Positions 8,366-17,820 are shown, numbered from the stretch's first letter. The stretch: 64,000 bases of DNA from Bacillus sp. RO3 (GCF_012911895.1 NZ_JAAXCV010000023.1:162370-226369), one strand, 5' to 3'. Notes: a model not told the origin generated them from the sequence alone. Made by a program: numbers and translations.

Positions 8366-9686
8366 ATTGTATGACGTCATCGGTATCGGATTGGGACCAT
8401 TCAATCTCGGGTTAGCCGCTTTATTGGACTCGGTACCCGAAGTGAAAAGCATGTTTTTGGAAAAGAAGAAAGCCTTCAATTGGCATCCGGGCATGCTGAT
8501 TGAAGGAACGACTTTACAAGTGCCATTCTTTGCCGACTTGGTCAGTATGGCAGATGTACGTAGTGATTATAGCTTCCTGCGTTACCTGGAAGCCCATAAC
8601 CGTTTGTATCACTTTTATTTTCTGGAGAAATTTCATATCCCTCGAAAAGAATATAACCATTATTGTCAATGGGTGAGTAAGCAGTTGGATACGTGCCGAT
8701 TCGGAATGGATGTTCAACGGGTCGTTCCGCTCCAATTGGGAAGTGGGGACAGTGTGTACGAAGTTACCTTATGGAATGATAACCTTCAACAAACTGAGAC
8801 CTTGTTTACGAAACACCTTGTACTCGGAATCGGTTCGGTTCCTTCCGTACCTGAAGCATTTGAGCATATGCTTGGAAAAAACGTTTTTCATAGTGCGGAT
8901 TACTTATCCAATAAAGAGATGTTAGGGAAAGCTCATTCCATCGCCGTGATCGGTTCCGGCCAAAGTGCAGCCGAAGTGTTTCTTGATGTAGCGAAAGAGC
9001 AGGAGAATCATGGCTATTCCCTTCAATGGTTTACCCGTTCGAAAGGATTCTTCCCGATGGAATATTCAAAGCTGGGTCTTGAATATTTCTCACCCGATTA
9101 CACCCGGTTCTTTTACCAGCTTCCACAGGAAAAGAAAGATCAACTCCTAAAGGAACAAGATCTTCTAAATAAAGGCATCAGTGCAGAGACGATCGCTGAT
9201 ATCTATGATTATTTATACGATCGATCCGTAGGGAACGAGGAGCCTGACATCGCTTTACAGGCCATGACAGAGATCGTTGGGATCGAAAAAAATGAAACAT
9301 CCTTTGAACTTCATGGATTCCACCGGATCGAAGAGGAACATTTCGTAGATCAGGCAGATATCATCATCCTTGGCACAGGATACAAGCCTGCCTTGCCGGG
9401 ATTCCTAACGAACATGAAACAGTGGATTGCGTGGGATGAGAATGATAGATACAAAGTGAAAGAAGATTATCGATTAGAGACCCATGTAGAAGGTCCGTGT
9501 GAAATCTTTATACAGAATGGCGAGATGCATACGCATGGAGTTGGTGCTCCTGACCTTGGCCTCGGTGCCCACAGAAATGCGATCATCATCAATACGATTA
9601 CAGGAAGAGAGGTTTATCCGGTTCAGACCAAAAATGTGTTTCAAACCTTTGGGACGAAAGCGGCGGCCATTCCTGTTTCTCTCTGA
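8337..9686 (+). CDS. FAD/NADPH-dependent diamine N-monooxygenase (RhbE/IucD-like)
   Basis: This flavin monooxygenase of about 449 residues belongs to the SidA/IucD/PvdA N-hydroxylating family and predictably hydroxylates a primary amine of 1,3-diaminopropane. It has the FAD motif GIGLGPFNLG near the N-terminus (about 15-24), the NADPH motif IGSGQSAAEVF in the middle and the C-terminal ATG-like signature ILGTGYKPALP. I choose the ATG at 8337, preceded by AGAGGTGG with the same spacing as the acetyltransferase gene; a GTG 33 nt upstream is in frame but weaker. It overlaps the acetyltransferase gene by 29 nt. Substrate assignment follows from operon context, not from active-site residues. Confidence 0.92.
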   Translation: MKDSSLISTELYDVIGIGLGPFNLGLAALLDSVPEVKSMFLEKKKAFNWHPGMLIEGTTLQVPFFADLVSMADVRSDYSFLRYLEAHNRLYHFYFLEKFHIPRKEYNHYCQWVSKQLDTCRFGMDVQRVVPLQLGSGDSVYEVTLWNDNLQQTETLFTKHLVLGIGSVPSVPEAFEHMLGKNVFHSADYLSNKEMLGKAHSIAVIGSGQSAAEVFLDVAKEQENHGYSLQWFTRSKGFFPMEYSKLGLEYFSPDYTRFFYQLPQEKKDQLLKEQDLLNKGISAETIADIYDYLYDRSVGNEEPDIALQAMTEIVGIEKNETSFELHGFHRIEEEHFVDQADIIILGTGYKPALPGFLTNMKQWIAWDENDRYKVKEDYRLETHVEGPCEIFIQNGEMHTHGVGAPDLGLGAHRNAIIINTITGREVYPVQTKNVFQTFGTKAAAIPVSL

Positions 9687-9724
9687 AGGAAAAACGGCAT
9701 AAACTAAGTGGAAGAAGGGATCAT

Positions 9725-11545
9725 ATGTTATTTAGCGAAGAGATTCAACGTGTTTTTACGCGTGAAAGCTGGACGAAAGTAAACAAGAAGCTGATGGGGA
9801 AAATGCTGTCTGAGTATATGTATGAAAACATGATCCATCCTGAAATTCTTTCTCAAGAAGGAGAAGATATTGAATATTCCCTTGGGGTCTCTGAGACAAA
9901 ACACTATCACTATATTGCACAAAAAAGATTGTTTGATAGTTTCGATGTGAAATGGACGACGGTGTATATATTAGAAAATGGAAATAGAAAGGAGGCCCAT
10001 AGTGCAATTGAGCTGCTGATCGATCTCCAGGAGGTCATCGGAATGTCGTCCGAGACGGCGGGTCATTTAATCAAAGAAATGAACAGTACATTGATTGCGG
10101 ATGCCCATCTTCTTGATAAAGAAGGGAAGACATCCGACGAACTGATTCATGAAGACTATGCCACCCTTGAAGGGTATATGACAGGGCACCCATGGATTAC
10201 ATATAACAAAGGAAGAATCGGGTTTGGATATGATGATTACCTGGCCTTCTCTCCTGAACAGCAAAAGGAGGTCCGGCTCTCGTGGATTGCCGTACATAAG
10301 GAACTTGCATCGTTCCAATCAATAGAAGGGTTGGATTATGAAACGTTGATTGCCAACGAACTGAGCAAGGAAGATCGTATCCGTTTTGAAGAGGTCGTCA
10401 AACAAAATGGCTGTGAACCATCGGACTTTTATTATATGCCCGTGCACGAGTGGCAATGGAAGAACACGCTGATTCAGAATTTCCCAGAAGAGCTGGCCAT
10501 GGGTCGGATCATTCCGCTGGGAGAGGGGGAAGACTGCTATCTGCCCCAGCAGTCCATCCGCACATTTGTGAATCGAACGAACAAAGATAAACATCATGTG
10601 AAACTTCCCATGAGTATATTGAACACCCTAGTTTATCGGGGACTGCCATCTGAACGTACTGTGATTGCTCCTAAAGTGACAGAGTTCATTAAAGGATTGG
10701 CCGAAAAGGATCCATTCCTAAAAGATGAATGCCGCGTCATTCTGCCTGGTGAAAATGCGAGTATGAATGTAAACCACCATTACTATTCGCACTTAAAACA
10801 GGCGCCTTATCAATACCTGGAGATGCTTGGAACCATTTGGCGGGAAAGCATTTATACGTATTTGGAAGAAGGGGAACAAGCGATTACCCTTGCTGCCTTA
10901 TTGTATGAAGATCATAACCGTAAACCGTATGTTGCCAGTTTGATCGAGGAATCAGGGGTGGACACAGAACAATGGATGAAGCAATTTTTCTCCGTCGTGA
11001 TGAACCCTCTGCTTCATTACCTATACCAGTATGGAACAGTATTTTCTCCTCATGGACAGAATACGATTGTCGTCCTGAAAGACGCAAAGCCTCACCGTTT
11101 AGCAATAAAAGACTTTGTTGATGACGTGAACATTTCAGATCAGGAATTCCCTGAGCTACAAGGGTTGTCCCCTGAATTTAAAGCGGTCCTACGAACAGAA
11201 CCGCCTGAGGGATTGACTCAGTTCATCTTCACTGGTCTCTTTATTTGTCATCTTAGATACTTGAGCAACCTGTTGAAGAACAATGACATGATGGAAGAGG
11301 AAACATTCTGGCGTCTCCTTGCCGATTCCATTCTCAACTATCAGGAAAAATTCCCGGAATTACAGGAACGCTTCAAGCTTTTCGACTTTTTCAAGCCGGA
11401 GCTGACAAAGCTATGCCTCAATCGGAACAGGATGGTGGACTACGGATACTCTGATGACGATGACCGGCCGCATGCTTCCGAATTCGGGAAAGTCACAAAT
11501 GCTTTGGCTACATTTAATCGAAACCGGACTGTTGGGTCAATCTGA
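9725..11545 (+). CDS. IucA/IucC-family NIS siderophore synthetase (RhbF-like)
   Basis: This 606-residue second NIS synthetase should perform the final condensation that joins the second hydroxamate arm to the citrate mono-amide. It keeps the family blocks GHPWITYNKGRIGFGYDDY (about 154-172), the MPVHEWQWKNT nucleotide-site stretch, SIRTFVNR and SPHGQNT (about 441-447). Its position after the monooxygenase matches rhbF. A 38-nt gap separates it from the upstream gene, and AAGAAGGGA lies before the ATG. No terminator lies between it and the aspartokinase gene 48 nt downstream, so the two are probably co-transcribed. Confidence 0.92.
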   Translation: MLFSEEIQRVFTRESWTKVNKKLMGKMLSEYMYENMIHPEILSQEGEDIEYSLGVSETKHYHYIAQKRLFDSFDVKWTTVYILENGNRKEAHSAIELLIDLQEVIGMSSETAGHLIKEMNSTLIADAHLLDKEGKTSDELIHEDYATLEGYMTGHPWITYNKGRIGFGYDDYLAFSPEQQKEVRLSWIAVHKELASFQSIEGLDYETLIANELSKEDRIRFEEVVKQNGCEPSDFYYMPVHEWQWKNTLIQNFPEELAMGRIIPLGEGEDCYLPQQSIRTFVNRTNKDKHHVKLPMSILNTLVYRGLPSERTVIAPKVTEFIKGLAEKDPFLKDECRVILPGENASMNVNHHYYSHLKQAPYQYLEMLGTIWRESIYTYLEEGEQAITLAALLYEDHNRKPYVASLIEESGVDTEQWMKQFFSVVMNPLLHYLYQYGTVFSPHGQNTIVVLKDAKPHRLAIKDFVDDVNISDQEFPELQGLSPEFKAVLRTEPPEGLTQFIFTGLFICHLRYLSNLLKNNDMMEEETFWRLLADSILNYQEKFPELQERFKLFDFFKPELTKLCLNRNRMVDYGYSDDDDRPHASEFGKVTNALATFNRNRTVGSI

Positions 11546-11593
11546 TCATTCAATCTCGATCGTTAATTCTTAAACAGAAAGAAGGATCATCAT

Positions 11594-12820
11594 TTGAGTA
11601 CAATCGTTCAAAAATTCGGTGGAACCTCTGTAGGTTCCGTTGACAGAATAAAAAAGATGGCAGACAGAGTGATAGAAGAAAAGAAAAAAGGCCATGACGT
11701 CGTTGTGGTGGTTTCTGCTATGGGAAAGACGACTGATACACTGGTGAAGCTAGTGAGCGACATCACAAGTGAACCAAGTAAACGTGAGATGGATATGCTG
11801 TTGTCAACGGGTGAACAAGTGACCATTTCCCTGCTTACAATGTCTCTTCAGCAGAAGGGTGTGGAGGCGGTCTCATTCACTGGATGGCAGGCTGGCATTC
11901 AAACGGACTCCATACTAGGTAATGCTCATATTCAATCGATAGATTCACGGCGGATCTTGAACGAATTGAATAAGGGAAGAGTAGTCGTGGTGGCTGGTTT
12001 CCAAGGGATAACGGAAGATGGGACGATTTCCACTTTAGGGAGAGGAGGGTCCGATATTACGGCAGCCGCTCTTGCATCTGCGTTAAAGGCGGATCGGTGT
12101 GATATCTATACGGATGTCGATGGGGTATACACTTCAGATCCAAGGTTTGTACAGAAAGCATCGAAAATTTCTTCGCTTTCCTTTGACGATATGCAGAGCT
12201 TGGCATCCATGGGTGCAGGTGTATTACATCCGAGGGCGGTTAAACACGCGAAAAAACACGGGATTCCTATTATTGTAAAATCAAGCTTTGAAAAGGGGAG
12301 TGGGACCCTTATTCATGGAAAATCAAAGCAGATGGGGTATCTCCCTGTGCTCGGTGTGACATTTGAAGAACATATTATTCGATTAGAGATCTTGAAATGC
12401 GAAGATACAGGAGGACTAAAAGAGACGTTAATGCGTGAACTTGCCTCTCATCATATTCAGGCAGACATATATTTACAAAGCTGTAGAGGATCGGTATCTT
12501 TATTGATTAAAGAGCAAGATCTTCAAGAGGTGATCTCTATCGTCAATTTGGAAAAGGGGAATTGGAAATACTCAGGAATAGAACGGAAGGAAGGTCTGTC
12601 AAAGGTCTCCGTAGTCGGTCAGGATATCAAATCCCAGCCGGCCATTAAACTGAACATGTGCAAATTATTATTGGAAAATGCCGTGAGAGTGAAACTGGTA
12701 GGTGAATCTGCCATTAGTGTCACAGCAGTTGTGGAGAAAAGCCAGGTCCATCTTGCTGCAAACCGCCTGCATACCGGTTTTGGATTGGATTATGAAGCAA
12801 TGATGAAGGCTTCTGTGTAA
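11594..12820 (+). CDS. Aspartokinase embedded in the siderophore operon
   Basis: This 408-residue aspartate kinase has the length of B. subtilis LysC (lysine-sensitive aspartokinase II). It shows the N-terminal KFGGTSVG motif (7-14), the central FQGITEDGTISTLGRGGSDITAAA region and two C-terminal ACT-type regulatory repeats. It starts at TTG with GAAGGA upstream. It lies after the last siderophore synthetase with no terminator or lysine riboswitch between, and a strong terminator follows it. The inferred role is to supply aspartyl phosphate, and hence aspartate semialdehyde, to the diaminobutyrate aminotransferase during iron starvation. Whether it has escaped lysine feedback cannot be decided by eye. 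Confidence 0.93.
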   Translation: MSTIVQKFGGTSVGSVDRIKKMADRVIEEKKKGHDVVVVVSAMGKTTDTLVKLVSDITSEPSKREMDMLLSTGEQVTISLLTMSLQQKGVEAVSFTGWQAGIQTDSILGNAHIQSIDSRRILNELNKGRVVVVAGFQGITEDGTISTLGRGGSDITAAALASALKADRCDIYTDVDGVYTSDPRFVQKASKISSLSFDDMQSLASMGAGVLHPRAVKHAKKHGIPIIVKSSFEKGSGTLIHGKSKQMGYLPVLGVTFEEHIIRLEILKCEDTGGLKETLMRELASHHIQADIYLQSCRGSVSLLIKEQDLQEVISIVNLEKGNWKYSGIERKEGLSKVSVVGQDIKSQPAIKLNMCKLLLENAVRVKLVGESAISVTAVVEKSQVHLAANRLHTGFGLDYEAMMKASV

Positions 12821-12869
12821 AACAGGAAAGGCAGCGGTTAGAATCATAGAGGGAATGAAACGATTAATA

Positions 12870-12916
12870 GGAGAAAAGAGTCGGATATACGTTATTCGAT
12901 TCTTTTCTCCTTTTTT
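12870..12916 (+). terminator. Intrinsic terminator of the schizokinen operon
   Basis: GGAGAAAAGAGTCG pairs with CGATTCTTTTCTCC around a 14-nt loop and is followed by TTTTTT. It closes the operon 50 bp after the aspartokinase stop codon. Confidence 0.92.
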
Positions 12917-12969
12917 CATTGAAAGAACAAAATGTACCATCATTTCCTGGGAAACGTTGCAGAACATTG

Positions 12970-14064
12970 TCAATTGATGGCCTGAACCATTTGAAAATCA
13001 CATACTTTATTCCGCCCTGTACGTTTAGCAAGATAGAGTGCTTTATCGGCTTGCTCAAAGATTTCTTCATCATCTGGAAAAACCGTATCAGGGAAGGTTG
13101 AAACGCCAATTGAAACGGTGATGAAGAGTTCTTGTTGAGTATGAATGGGAAATGGATGGTGTTCCACCGCTTTACGGATCCTTTCAGCAATTTCCATGGC
13201 ATGAAGATGGGGACAATCAAGCAAGAGAATACTGAATTCCTCTCCTCCATTTCTTGATACAATATCAAACGGTCTTGAGTGACGGGGTAATACTTTCCCC
13301 AGCTCTTTCAATACGTCATCCCCTGCCTGGTGACCGAACGTATCATTCACTGATTTAAAGTGATCAATATCAATCAACAGAAACGAAAGCTTTTCACTCC
13401 GCTCCTTTGCATGTTGTAGTGCTTCATTATAGCTAACGTCGAATTGGCGCACATTGTTAAGGTTCGTCAGAAAGTCTTTCGTCGCATTCTGTTCCATCTT
13501 TTGGTATTGCGCGTTGGATCGTCTCATCTGCTCCGCGATGAAATAGGCAATAAAGCCCACCGACAGCGAAGTTAATAAATGGGAAGGAAAGACTTTCAAT
13601 GTGTCATAGAAACCTACATTTCGTAACAAGACAAAAAAGATAACGAATAAACTGACTATGTTCATCATTTGGAGCTTTGTCAAATTCCGAAATGGAAGGC
13701 GGGTCATGAAGCTGCATATGATTCCGATTGCCACCATGCCAATACCAGCCACTACAGCCTGAGAACTTAGACCAAACATCAAGATCCTGCCTGATGTGAT
13801 GATGATGGCCGACAGCAGGGCAGGAAGCCAGCCGACGTATACTGCAGCTGTCACAGTGGCCAAATGCCTGAGATCGACGATGGTATTGTTCGTAAGAGGG
13901 ATGGTGAAATTCATGAGTACCAATCCCAGCACCCCGGTGAAGACGCCCATTCCAAATAGAAGGGGGAGGGACCATTTTCGTGAATTTCTTAGGATCATCC
14001 CAGCAAAGTATAAAAATGAGATAAAGATGCATACGTTTATGAATATGAGTTCCAGCATGAACAT
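12970..14064 (-). CDS. Membrane diguanylate cyclase (5TM receptor-GGDEF)
   Basis: This 364-residue protein has about six N-terminal transmembrane segments (residues 1-180), with the NDIRHLA-like patch VDLRHLATVTAAVYVGWLP typical of the 5TM-LYT sensor domain. A cytoplasmic GGDEF domain follows from about residue 195. The active-site signature is GGEEF (273-277), and an intact RxxD inhibitory site (264-267) lies five residues before it, so it should make cyclic di-GMP and be product-inhibited. The architecture resembles B. subtilis DgcK. It is transcribed alone, convergent with the siderophore operon. Confidence 0.88.
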   Translation of the reverse strand: MFMLELIFINVCIFISFLYFAGMILRNSRKWSLPLLFGMGVFTGVLGLVLMNFTIPLTNNTIVDLRHLATVTAAVYVGWLPALLSAIIITSGRILMFGLSSQAVVAGIGMVAIGIICSFMTRLPFRNLTKLQMMNIVSLFVIFFVLLRNVGFYDTLKVFPSHLLTSLSVGFIAYFIAEQMRRSNAQYQKMEQNATKDFLTNLNNVRQFDVSYNEALQHAKERSEKLSFLLIDIDHFKSVNDTFGHQAGDDVLKELGKVLPRHSRPFDIVSRNGGEEFSILLLDCPHLHAMEIAERIRKAVEHHPFPIHTQQELFITVSIGVSTFPDTVFPDDEEIFEQADKALYLAKRTGRNKVCDFQMVQAIN

Positions 14065-14174
14065 CCCTCCTTTATAAACAGTAGGTTATGTGCCATTGTA
14101 CCTATATTTATTATATCGGATAAAGGAGAATTTTGGTTAAAAGATTTCAATGTTTTTACACGATCTTTGTGAAT

Positions 14175-14204
14175 GAAAAAAAGCCGTCCTGTTAAAGACG
14201 GCTT
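14175..14204 (-). terminator. Intrinsic terminator of the M4 protease gene
   Basis: On the minus strand AAGCCGTC pairs with GACGGCTT around an 8-nt loop and is followed by seven T residues. It lies about 25 bp past the protease stop codon. Confidence 0.88.
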
Positions 14205-14228
14205 AAAGTATAAGACGAAAATTGTGAA

Positions 14229-15872
14229 TTAATTGACGCCAACAGCATCCCAGGCTGCTTTCACGGAATTGTAAGTTGAGCTTCCACTTCCGTAAAGGTC
14301 TGCTGCCGATTGAAGAAGAGCGGCACGTGCATAACTGAAATTACTTGTCGGTGTTAAGTAGACAGTAAGGGCACGGTAGTAAATCTTTTCTGCTTTCGTT
14401 TTCCCGATACTTGAGATCGTATTGTAAGCGGCTTTATTAGGAATACCAGAGTTAATATGAACCCCTCCGTTATCGGAAGATGTGTTCACATAGTTGTTCA
14501 TATGATCGGGTTGACCATATTTAGTAGGATTCGAGAGACTGCGGAGGGCGTCTCCTGAAATCCCAGGTGTGTAGACATCTTCACCCAATAAGTAATCGCC
14601 CGGATCTAGGAAATAACCGAAAACATCCGCAAATGATTCATTCAAGGCACCGGATTGATATTGATACTGCAATCCTGCCGTACGCTCAATCACGGCATGT
14701 GTCAGTTCATGGGCGACAACATCTAGTGAACCTGAAAGGGATGTGAAGGTCGTACCGTCCCCGTCACCGTAGACCATTTGGGAACCGTTCCAGAATGCGT
14801 TGTTGTAATTAGAGCCGTAATGAACAGTCGAACGGATGGTGGCACCATTATTATCATAACTGTTACGATTATGAGTATTCTTATAATAGTCGTAAACCTG
14901 GCCTGCATAGGCATGGGCATCCACCTCAGCCGCTTGTGAGTAAGCGGTCCATGCGTTGTTACTGTCCACCGTATAGCTTCCAGGAAGGCTTGATCCGTTT
15001 TGAGCCGTACGCGTTTCGATGACACCATTCATCGGCTTGGTGACATCATATAAGTAATAAGTACCGTTTGCATAATAAGTATTGAGAGATTTATAGTCGT
15101 CCAGTACCCCATATCCATAACCTGTTGAAGCGGCATCCGTTACGGCATTGAATGATTCCACGATAGACCCGTCCTTTGCATCAACAAAGATCTGCCAATT
15201 GGCTCCATAAGGTTGGATGAATTGAAGCTGTACTTTGTAGGCAAGGGTGAATTTCCCGTCTTTTTCATGAATGACAAGGTCATTTTTTTCGCTGGTGTTT
15301 TCAACTTCACTTTCTTTATGAGCGTCAAGTCCATGCTCACTGTGAGTTTCCGCCACTGTATCTTCTTTGGAAAGACCGATATGTTTCCATGCCAGGTCCG
15401 TAGCTGATTTTTGATTGACCTTTGTTTTGGTATCCGTCACTTTTTTGGAAGCGTCTTTAAATAATTGACCTGTCGTAGCAGTCACTTCATTTTGTTTGTT
15501 CGTATGAACGATGAAGATGGCACCATCCACAGGAACACCCTTTACGGTTTGTGTGAATTTATAATGTGACATGCCCAGATCATCTGTCGTTTTTTCAAGC
15601 AGTGTCAATTCAGAGTGTGGATTGATGGCAAAGAGTCCTTTATTGTCTTTAAGGAACTTCTTAACATCTTTATCACTCTTCACGACTTCTTTTGATAGTT
15701 TACCTGATAAGAAGCTAGGCCCTTTTTTATCTATGTTCATGACCTTTTGATGAATGTCCATTTTCGAAGTAATAGAGTCTGAAGACTGAGCGAATGTGGT
15801 GGCACCTGTAAAGGATGCACTGAAAACAAGAGAAGTACCTAGTGCTAAACTAACGAGTTTCTTTTTCGACAT
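14229..15872 (-). CDS. Secreted thermolysin-like neutral protease (M4, bacillolysin)
   Basis: This 547-residue prepro-metalloprotease would be secreted and digest extracellular protein. Residues 1-29 form a signal peptide (KKK, hydrophobic core, ATTFA cleavage region). A propeptide of about 215 residues with FTP/PepSY-like folds follows, and then the mature domain beginning near STGYGYG (249). The zinc site is HELTH (His388, Glu389, His392) with Glu412 in [13 protein letters not shown]; the substrate-side histidine region [13 protein letters not shown] is also intact. The length matches NprE/NprB. AAGGGG lies before the ATG. A perfect 16-bp palindrome lies 32 bp upstream of the start. Confidence 0.95.
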   Translation of the reverse strand: MSKKKLVSLALGTSLVFSASFTGATTFAQSSDSITSKMDIHQKVMNIDKKGPSFLSGKLSKEVVKSDKDVKKFLKDNKGLFAINPHSELTLLEKTTDDLGMSHYKFTQTVKGVPVDGAIFIVHTNKQNEVTATTGQLFKDASKKVTDTKTKVNQKSATDLAWKHIGLSKEDTVAETHSEHGLDAHKESEVENTSEKNDLVIHEKDGKFTLAYKVQLQFIQPYGANWQIFVDAKDGSIVESFNAVTDAASTGYGYGVLDDYKSLNTYYANGTYYLYDVTKPMNGVIETRTAQNGSSLPGSYTVDSNNAWTAYSQAAEVDAHAYAGQVYDYYKNTHNRNSYDNNGATIRSTVHYGSNYNNAFWNGSQMVYGDGDGTTFTSLSGSLDVVAHELTHAVIERTAGLQYQYQSGALNESFADVFGYFLDPGDYLLGEDVYTPGISGDALRSLSNPTKYGQPDHMNNYVNTSSDNGGVHINSGIPNKAAYNTISSIGKTKAEKIYYRALTVYLTPTSNFSYARAALLQSAADLYGSGSSTYNSVKAAWDAVGVN

Positions 15873-16252
15873 AATTACAATTTCCCCTTTTGAAAAAAAT
15901 TTGAGAAATAGCTATTTCTTTTGACCCCGGCGGCTAATTAGAAGTCTAGTAAAAAATGGGAGATTGCACAATGAAAAAAATGGTAATTATCAGTAAATTT
16001 AAACTATTGAAAATTTTACAGTTGTCAAATTACACAAAAATGGCGGGAATTTCTACAGTTTTCTATCCATTTCGAGGAAAACTATTATTTTGGGAATATA
16101 CCACGATTTTTGTAGGAAGGGGAGTTTCGGACTATGTTTAAGAAAGTGAGGAAATTTGTTAAGATTATGTAAAAATCCAGAGGAAGAGTCTCATTTTGCA
16201 CAACAGGTGTTTCAGAGTGAACAGAAGAGGGCCTGCCTATCATGACAGGTCC
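15873..16252. other. AT-rich gene-free stretch upstream of the protease gene
   Basis: This 380-bp region is very AT rich. Apart from the palindrome at 15904-15919 and an imperfect GAGGGCCTGCC/GACAGGTCCTC hairpin near 16227-16254, which may end the HxlR transcript, I find nothing. A 61-codon frame on the plus strand (15956-16141) has no convincing ribosome binding site or conserved look. Confidence 0.5.
15904..15919 (-). promoter_or_regulatory. Palindromic operator candidate upstream of the protease gene
   Basis: AGAAATAGCTATTTCT is a perfect 16-bp palindrome, 32 bp upstream of the protease ATG and just upstream of its AAGGGG ribosome binding site. It could be a repressor/activator site or a 5-prime-UTR hairpin. 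No known regulator is assigned. Confidence 0.45.
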
Positions 16253-16630
16253 TCATTCACGTTTTTCCATGAAATCATATGTCGTCCAGCATCTGTTCAT
16301 GGCAATTCCTTTCTGTTCTGCATACTCATCTCCCCATTTACACATTTCAAAAAGAGTGGTTTGGAGCTTTTTCCCCATTTCAGTCGTTGAGTACTCGACT
16401 CTTGGAGGGACCTCCTTGTATTCCTTGCGTAGTACAAGACCATGTTCCTCTAACTCACGAAGCTGCTGGGTCAACATTTTCTGGGTGATATGGGGAAGTG
16501 AGCGCTTCAATTCATTAAATCTTTTAGACCCCTCATTTAGATTCCACAGGATCAACACTTTCCATTTCCCGCCGATGATGTCAATGACAAGGTCGATGGA
16601 ACATGAGTATTCTGGATTAAGTTGTTTCAT
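16253..16630 (-). CDS. HxlR-family transcriptional regulator 1
   Basis: This 125-residue winged-helix regulator has the HxlR hallmarks: an early cysteine in NPEYSCSIDLVIDIIGGKWKVLILWNL (Cys10), the recognition region FNELKRSLPHITQKMLTQQLRELEEHGLV and the wing EVPPRVEYSTTEMG. It is divergent from the quinone oxidoreductase-type gene at 16798, and a GTTACC/GGTAAC palindrome lies between them. HxlR proteins of Bacillus (YodB, CatR, HypR) often sense quinones or aldehydes through an N-terminal cysteine. That Cys10 and the neighbouring oxidoreductase fit this model, which remains inference. AAGGAGG is present before the ATG. Confidence 0.88.
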   Translation of the reverse strand: MKQLNPEYSCSIDLVIDIIGGKWKVLILWNLNEGSKRFNELKRSLPHITQKMLTQQLRELEEHGLVLRKEYKEVPPRVEYSTTEMGKKLQTTLFEMCKWGDEYAEQKGIAMNRCWTTYDFMEKRE

Positions 16631-16685
16631 ATAAAAAACCTCCTTGGTACCTGTGATAAATTACGGAAAATGAACGTAGTACCAG

Positions 16686-16701
16686 GTTACCGAATGGTAA
16701 C
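16686..16701. promoter_or_regulatory. Candidate HxlR operator (GTTACC-N4-GGTAAC)
   Basis: A perfect 6-4-6 palindrome lies in the divergent promoter region of the HxlR gene and the oxidoreductase gene, with additional GTACC and GATACC half sites on either side. A similar GTTAC-N5-GTAAC palindrome precedes the second HxlR-controlled gene at 23281. Confidence 0.6.
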
Positions 16702-16797
16702 TAGGATACCAAATAGTGCCTACTTGTACTTCATTCTCGCAGTATATATTATATACCATGAGAACGAAGAAATGATGCTTCAAGGAGATGATTGGAT

Positions 16798-17778
16798 ATG
16801 AAAGCATTGGTTTTAAAAGATAAAGGGTTATGGAAAGACATGAGAGTGGAGGAAGTGGAAACACCATCACCACAAAAAGGGGAGTTACTCGTAAAGGTCC
16901 ACGCTGTCGGTTTGAATCCCGTAGATTATAAAACAGCAACAAACGGAATGGCAGCCTGGTCCTACCCGCATATCCTCGGTCTTGACGTAGCCGGGGTGGT
17001 AGTAGAAGCAGGGGAAGGGGTCATCGGTTGGCAAAAAGGTGACCGTGTCGTGTACCATGGGGATTTCACCAAAAAAGGCGGCTATGCGGAATATGCCATC
17101 ATCACTGCCCATACCGCTTCCCGTATTCCGGAAAGTGTTTCGTTTGAAGATGCAGCAGCTCTCCCGACTGCAGGATACACAGCATATCAGGCGCTACACC
17201 GTAAGCTGCCAATGAATCAAATGGAAACAATCCTGATCCACGGGGGGGCAGGAGGCGTAGGCGGGTTTGGTGTCCAGCTTGCCAAACTTGCAGGGAAAAC
17301 GGTGATTTCCACCGCTTCCTCCCATAATCATGATGATGTAAAAGCACTTGGAGCAGATTACGTGATCGACTATCGGGAAGAAGACGTAAATGCAAGAGTG
17401 TTGGAGATAACAAATGGACGAGGTGTGGACGCCGTTGTGGATGCAGTGAGCAGACAAAGTGCCACAGACTCATTAGAGGCACTTGCGTACATGGGTCACA
17501 TGGTCTACATTGCAGGAGCTCCTGATTTTACGAAAATAAAACCGTTTACCAAGGTGGTATCCTTTCATGAAATCGCCCTGGCAGCTGCGCACCAATCAAC
17601 TGACATGGATGCCCAAAGGGATTTCGCCGTCATGGGGGACGAAATGCTTTCCTTATTAGCGGCAGGGAAACTAGATGCCATGGTAAAAGAAGTTGTAAAT
17701 CTGGAAGAGGTGCCCGAAGCACTGAGCCGATTATCAGAACGTCATGTAAAAGGAAAGATCGTAGCCAAATTATCATAA
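16798..17778 (+). CDS. Zinc-independent quinone oxidoreductase-type alcohol dehydrogenase
   Basis: This medium-chain reductase of about 326 residues has the N-terminal GroES-like domain (VHAVGLNPVDYK, GLDVAGVVVEAGEG) and a Rossmann domain with the nucleotide motif GGAGGVGGFGVQLAKL. It lacks the structural-zinc cysteine cluster, which places it with quinone/alkenal reductases that use NADPH. I choose the ATG at 16798, with AAGGAG about ten bases upstream, over a TTG two codons earlier. It is divergent from an HxlR regulator and probably induced by reactive quinones or aldehydes, although the inducer is unknown. Confidence 0.87.
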   Translation: MKALVLKDKGLWKDMRVEEVETPSPQKGELLVKVHAVGLNPVDYKTATNGMAAWSYPHILGLDVAGVVVEAGEGVIGWQKGDRVVYHGDFTKKGGYAEYAIITAHTASRIPESVSFEDAAALPTAGYTAYQALHRKLPMNQMETILIHGGAGGVGGFGVQLAKLAGKTVISTASSHNHDDVKALGADYVIDYREEDVNARVLEITNGRGVDAVVDAVSRQSATDSLEALAYMGHMVYIAGAPDFTKIKPFTKVVSFHEIALAAAHQSTDMDAQRDFAVMGDEMLSLLAAGKLDAMVKEVVNLEEVPEALSRLSERHVKGKIVAKLS

Positions 17779-17783
17779 TGATG

Positions 17784-17820
17784 AAAAAGGAGAGCCGGTG
17801 TGACAGGCTCTCCTTTTCTA
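17784..17820 (+). terminator. Intrinsic terminator after the oxidoreductase gene
   Basis: AAAAGGAGAGCC pairs with GGCTCTCCTTTT around a 9-nt loop, with a T-rich tail (CTATTTTTTC). Confidence 0.9.

Noticed and set aside
11546..11593. Lysine riboswitch or separate promoter in front of the aspartokinase gene
   Set aside because: The gap is only 48 bp, too short for an L-box, and no -35/-10 pair is seen.
15956..16141. 61-codon plus-strand frame upstream of the protease gene
   Set aside because: It has no ribosome site, AT-driven composition and no recognisable domain; it lies in a regulatory, AT-rich gap.
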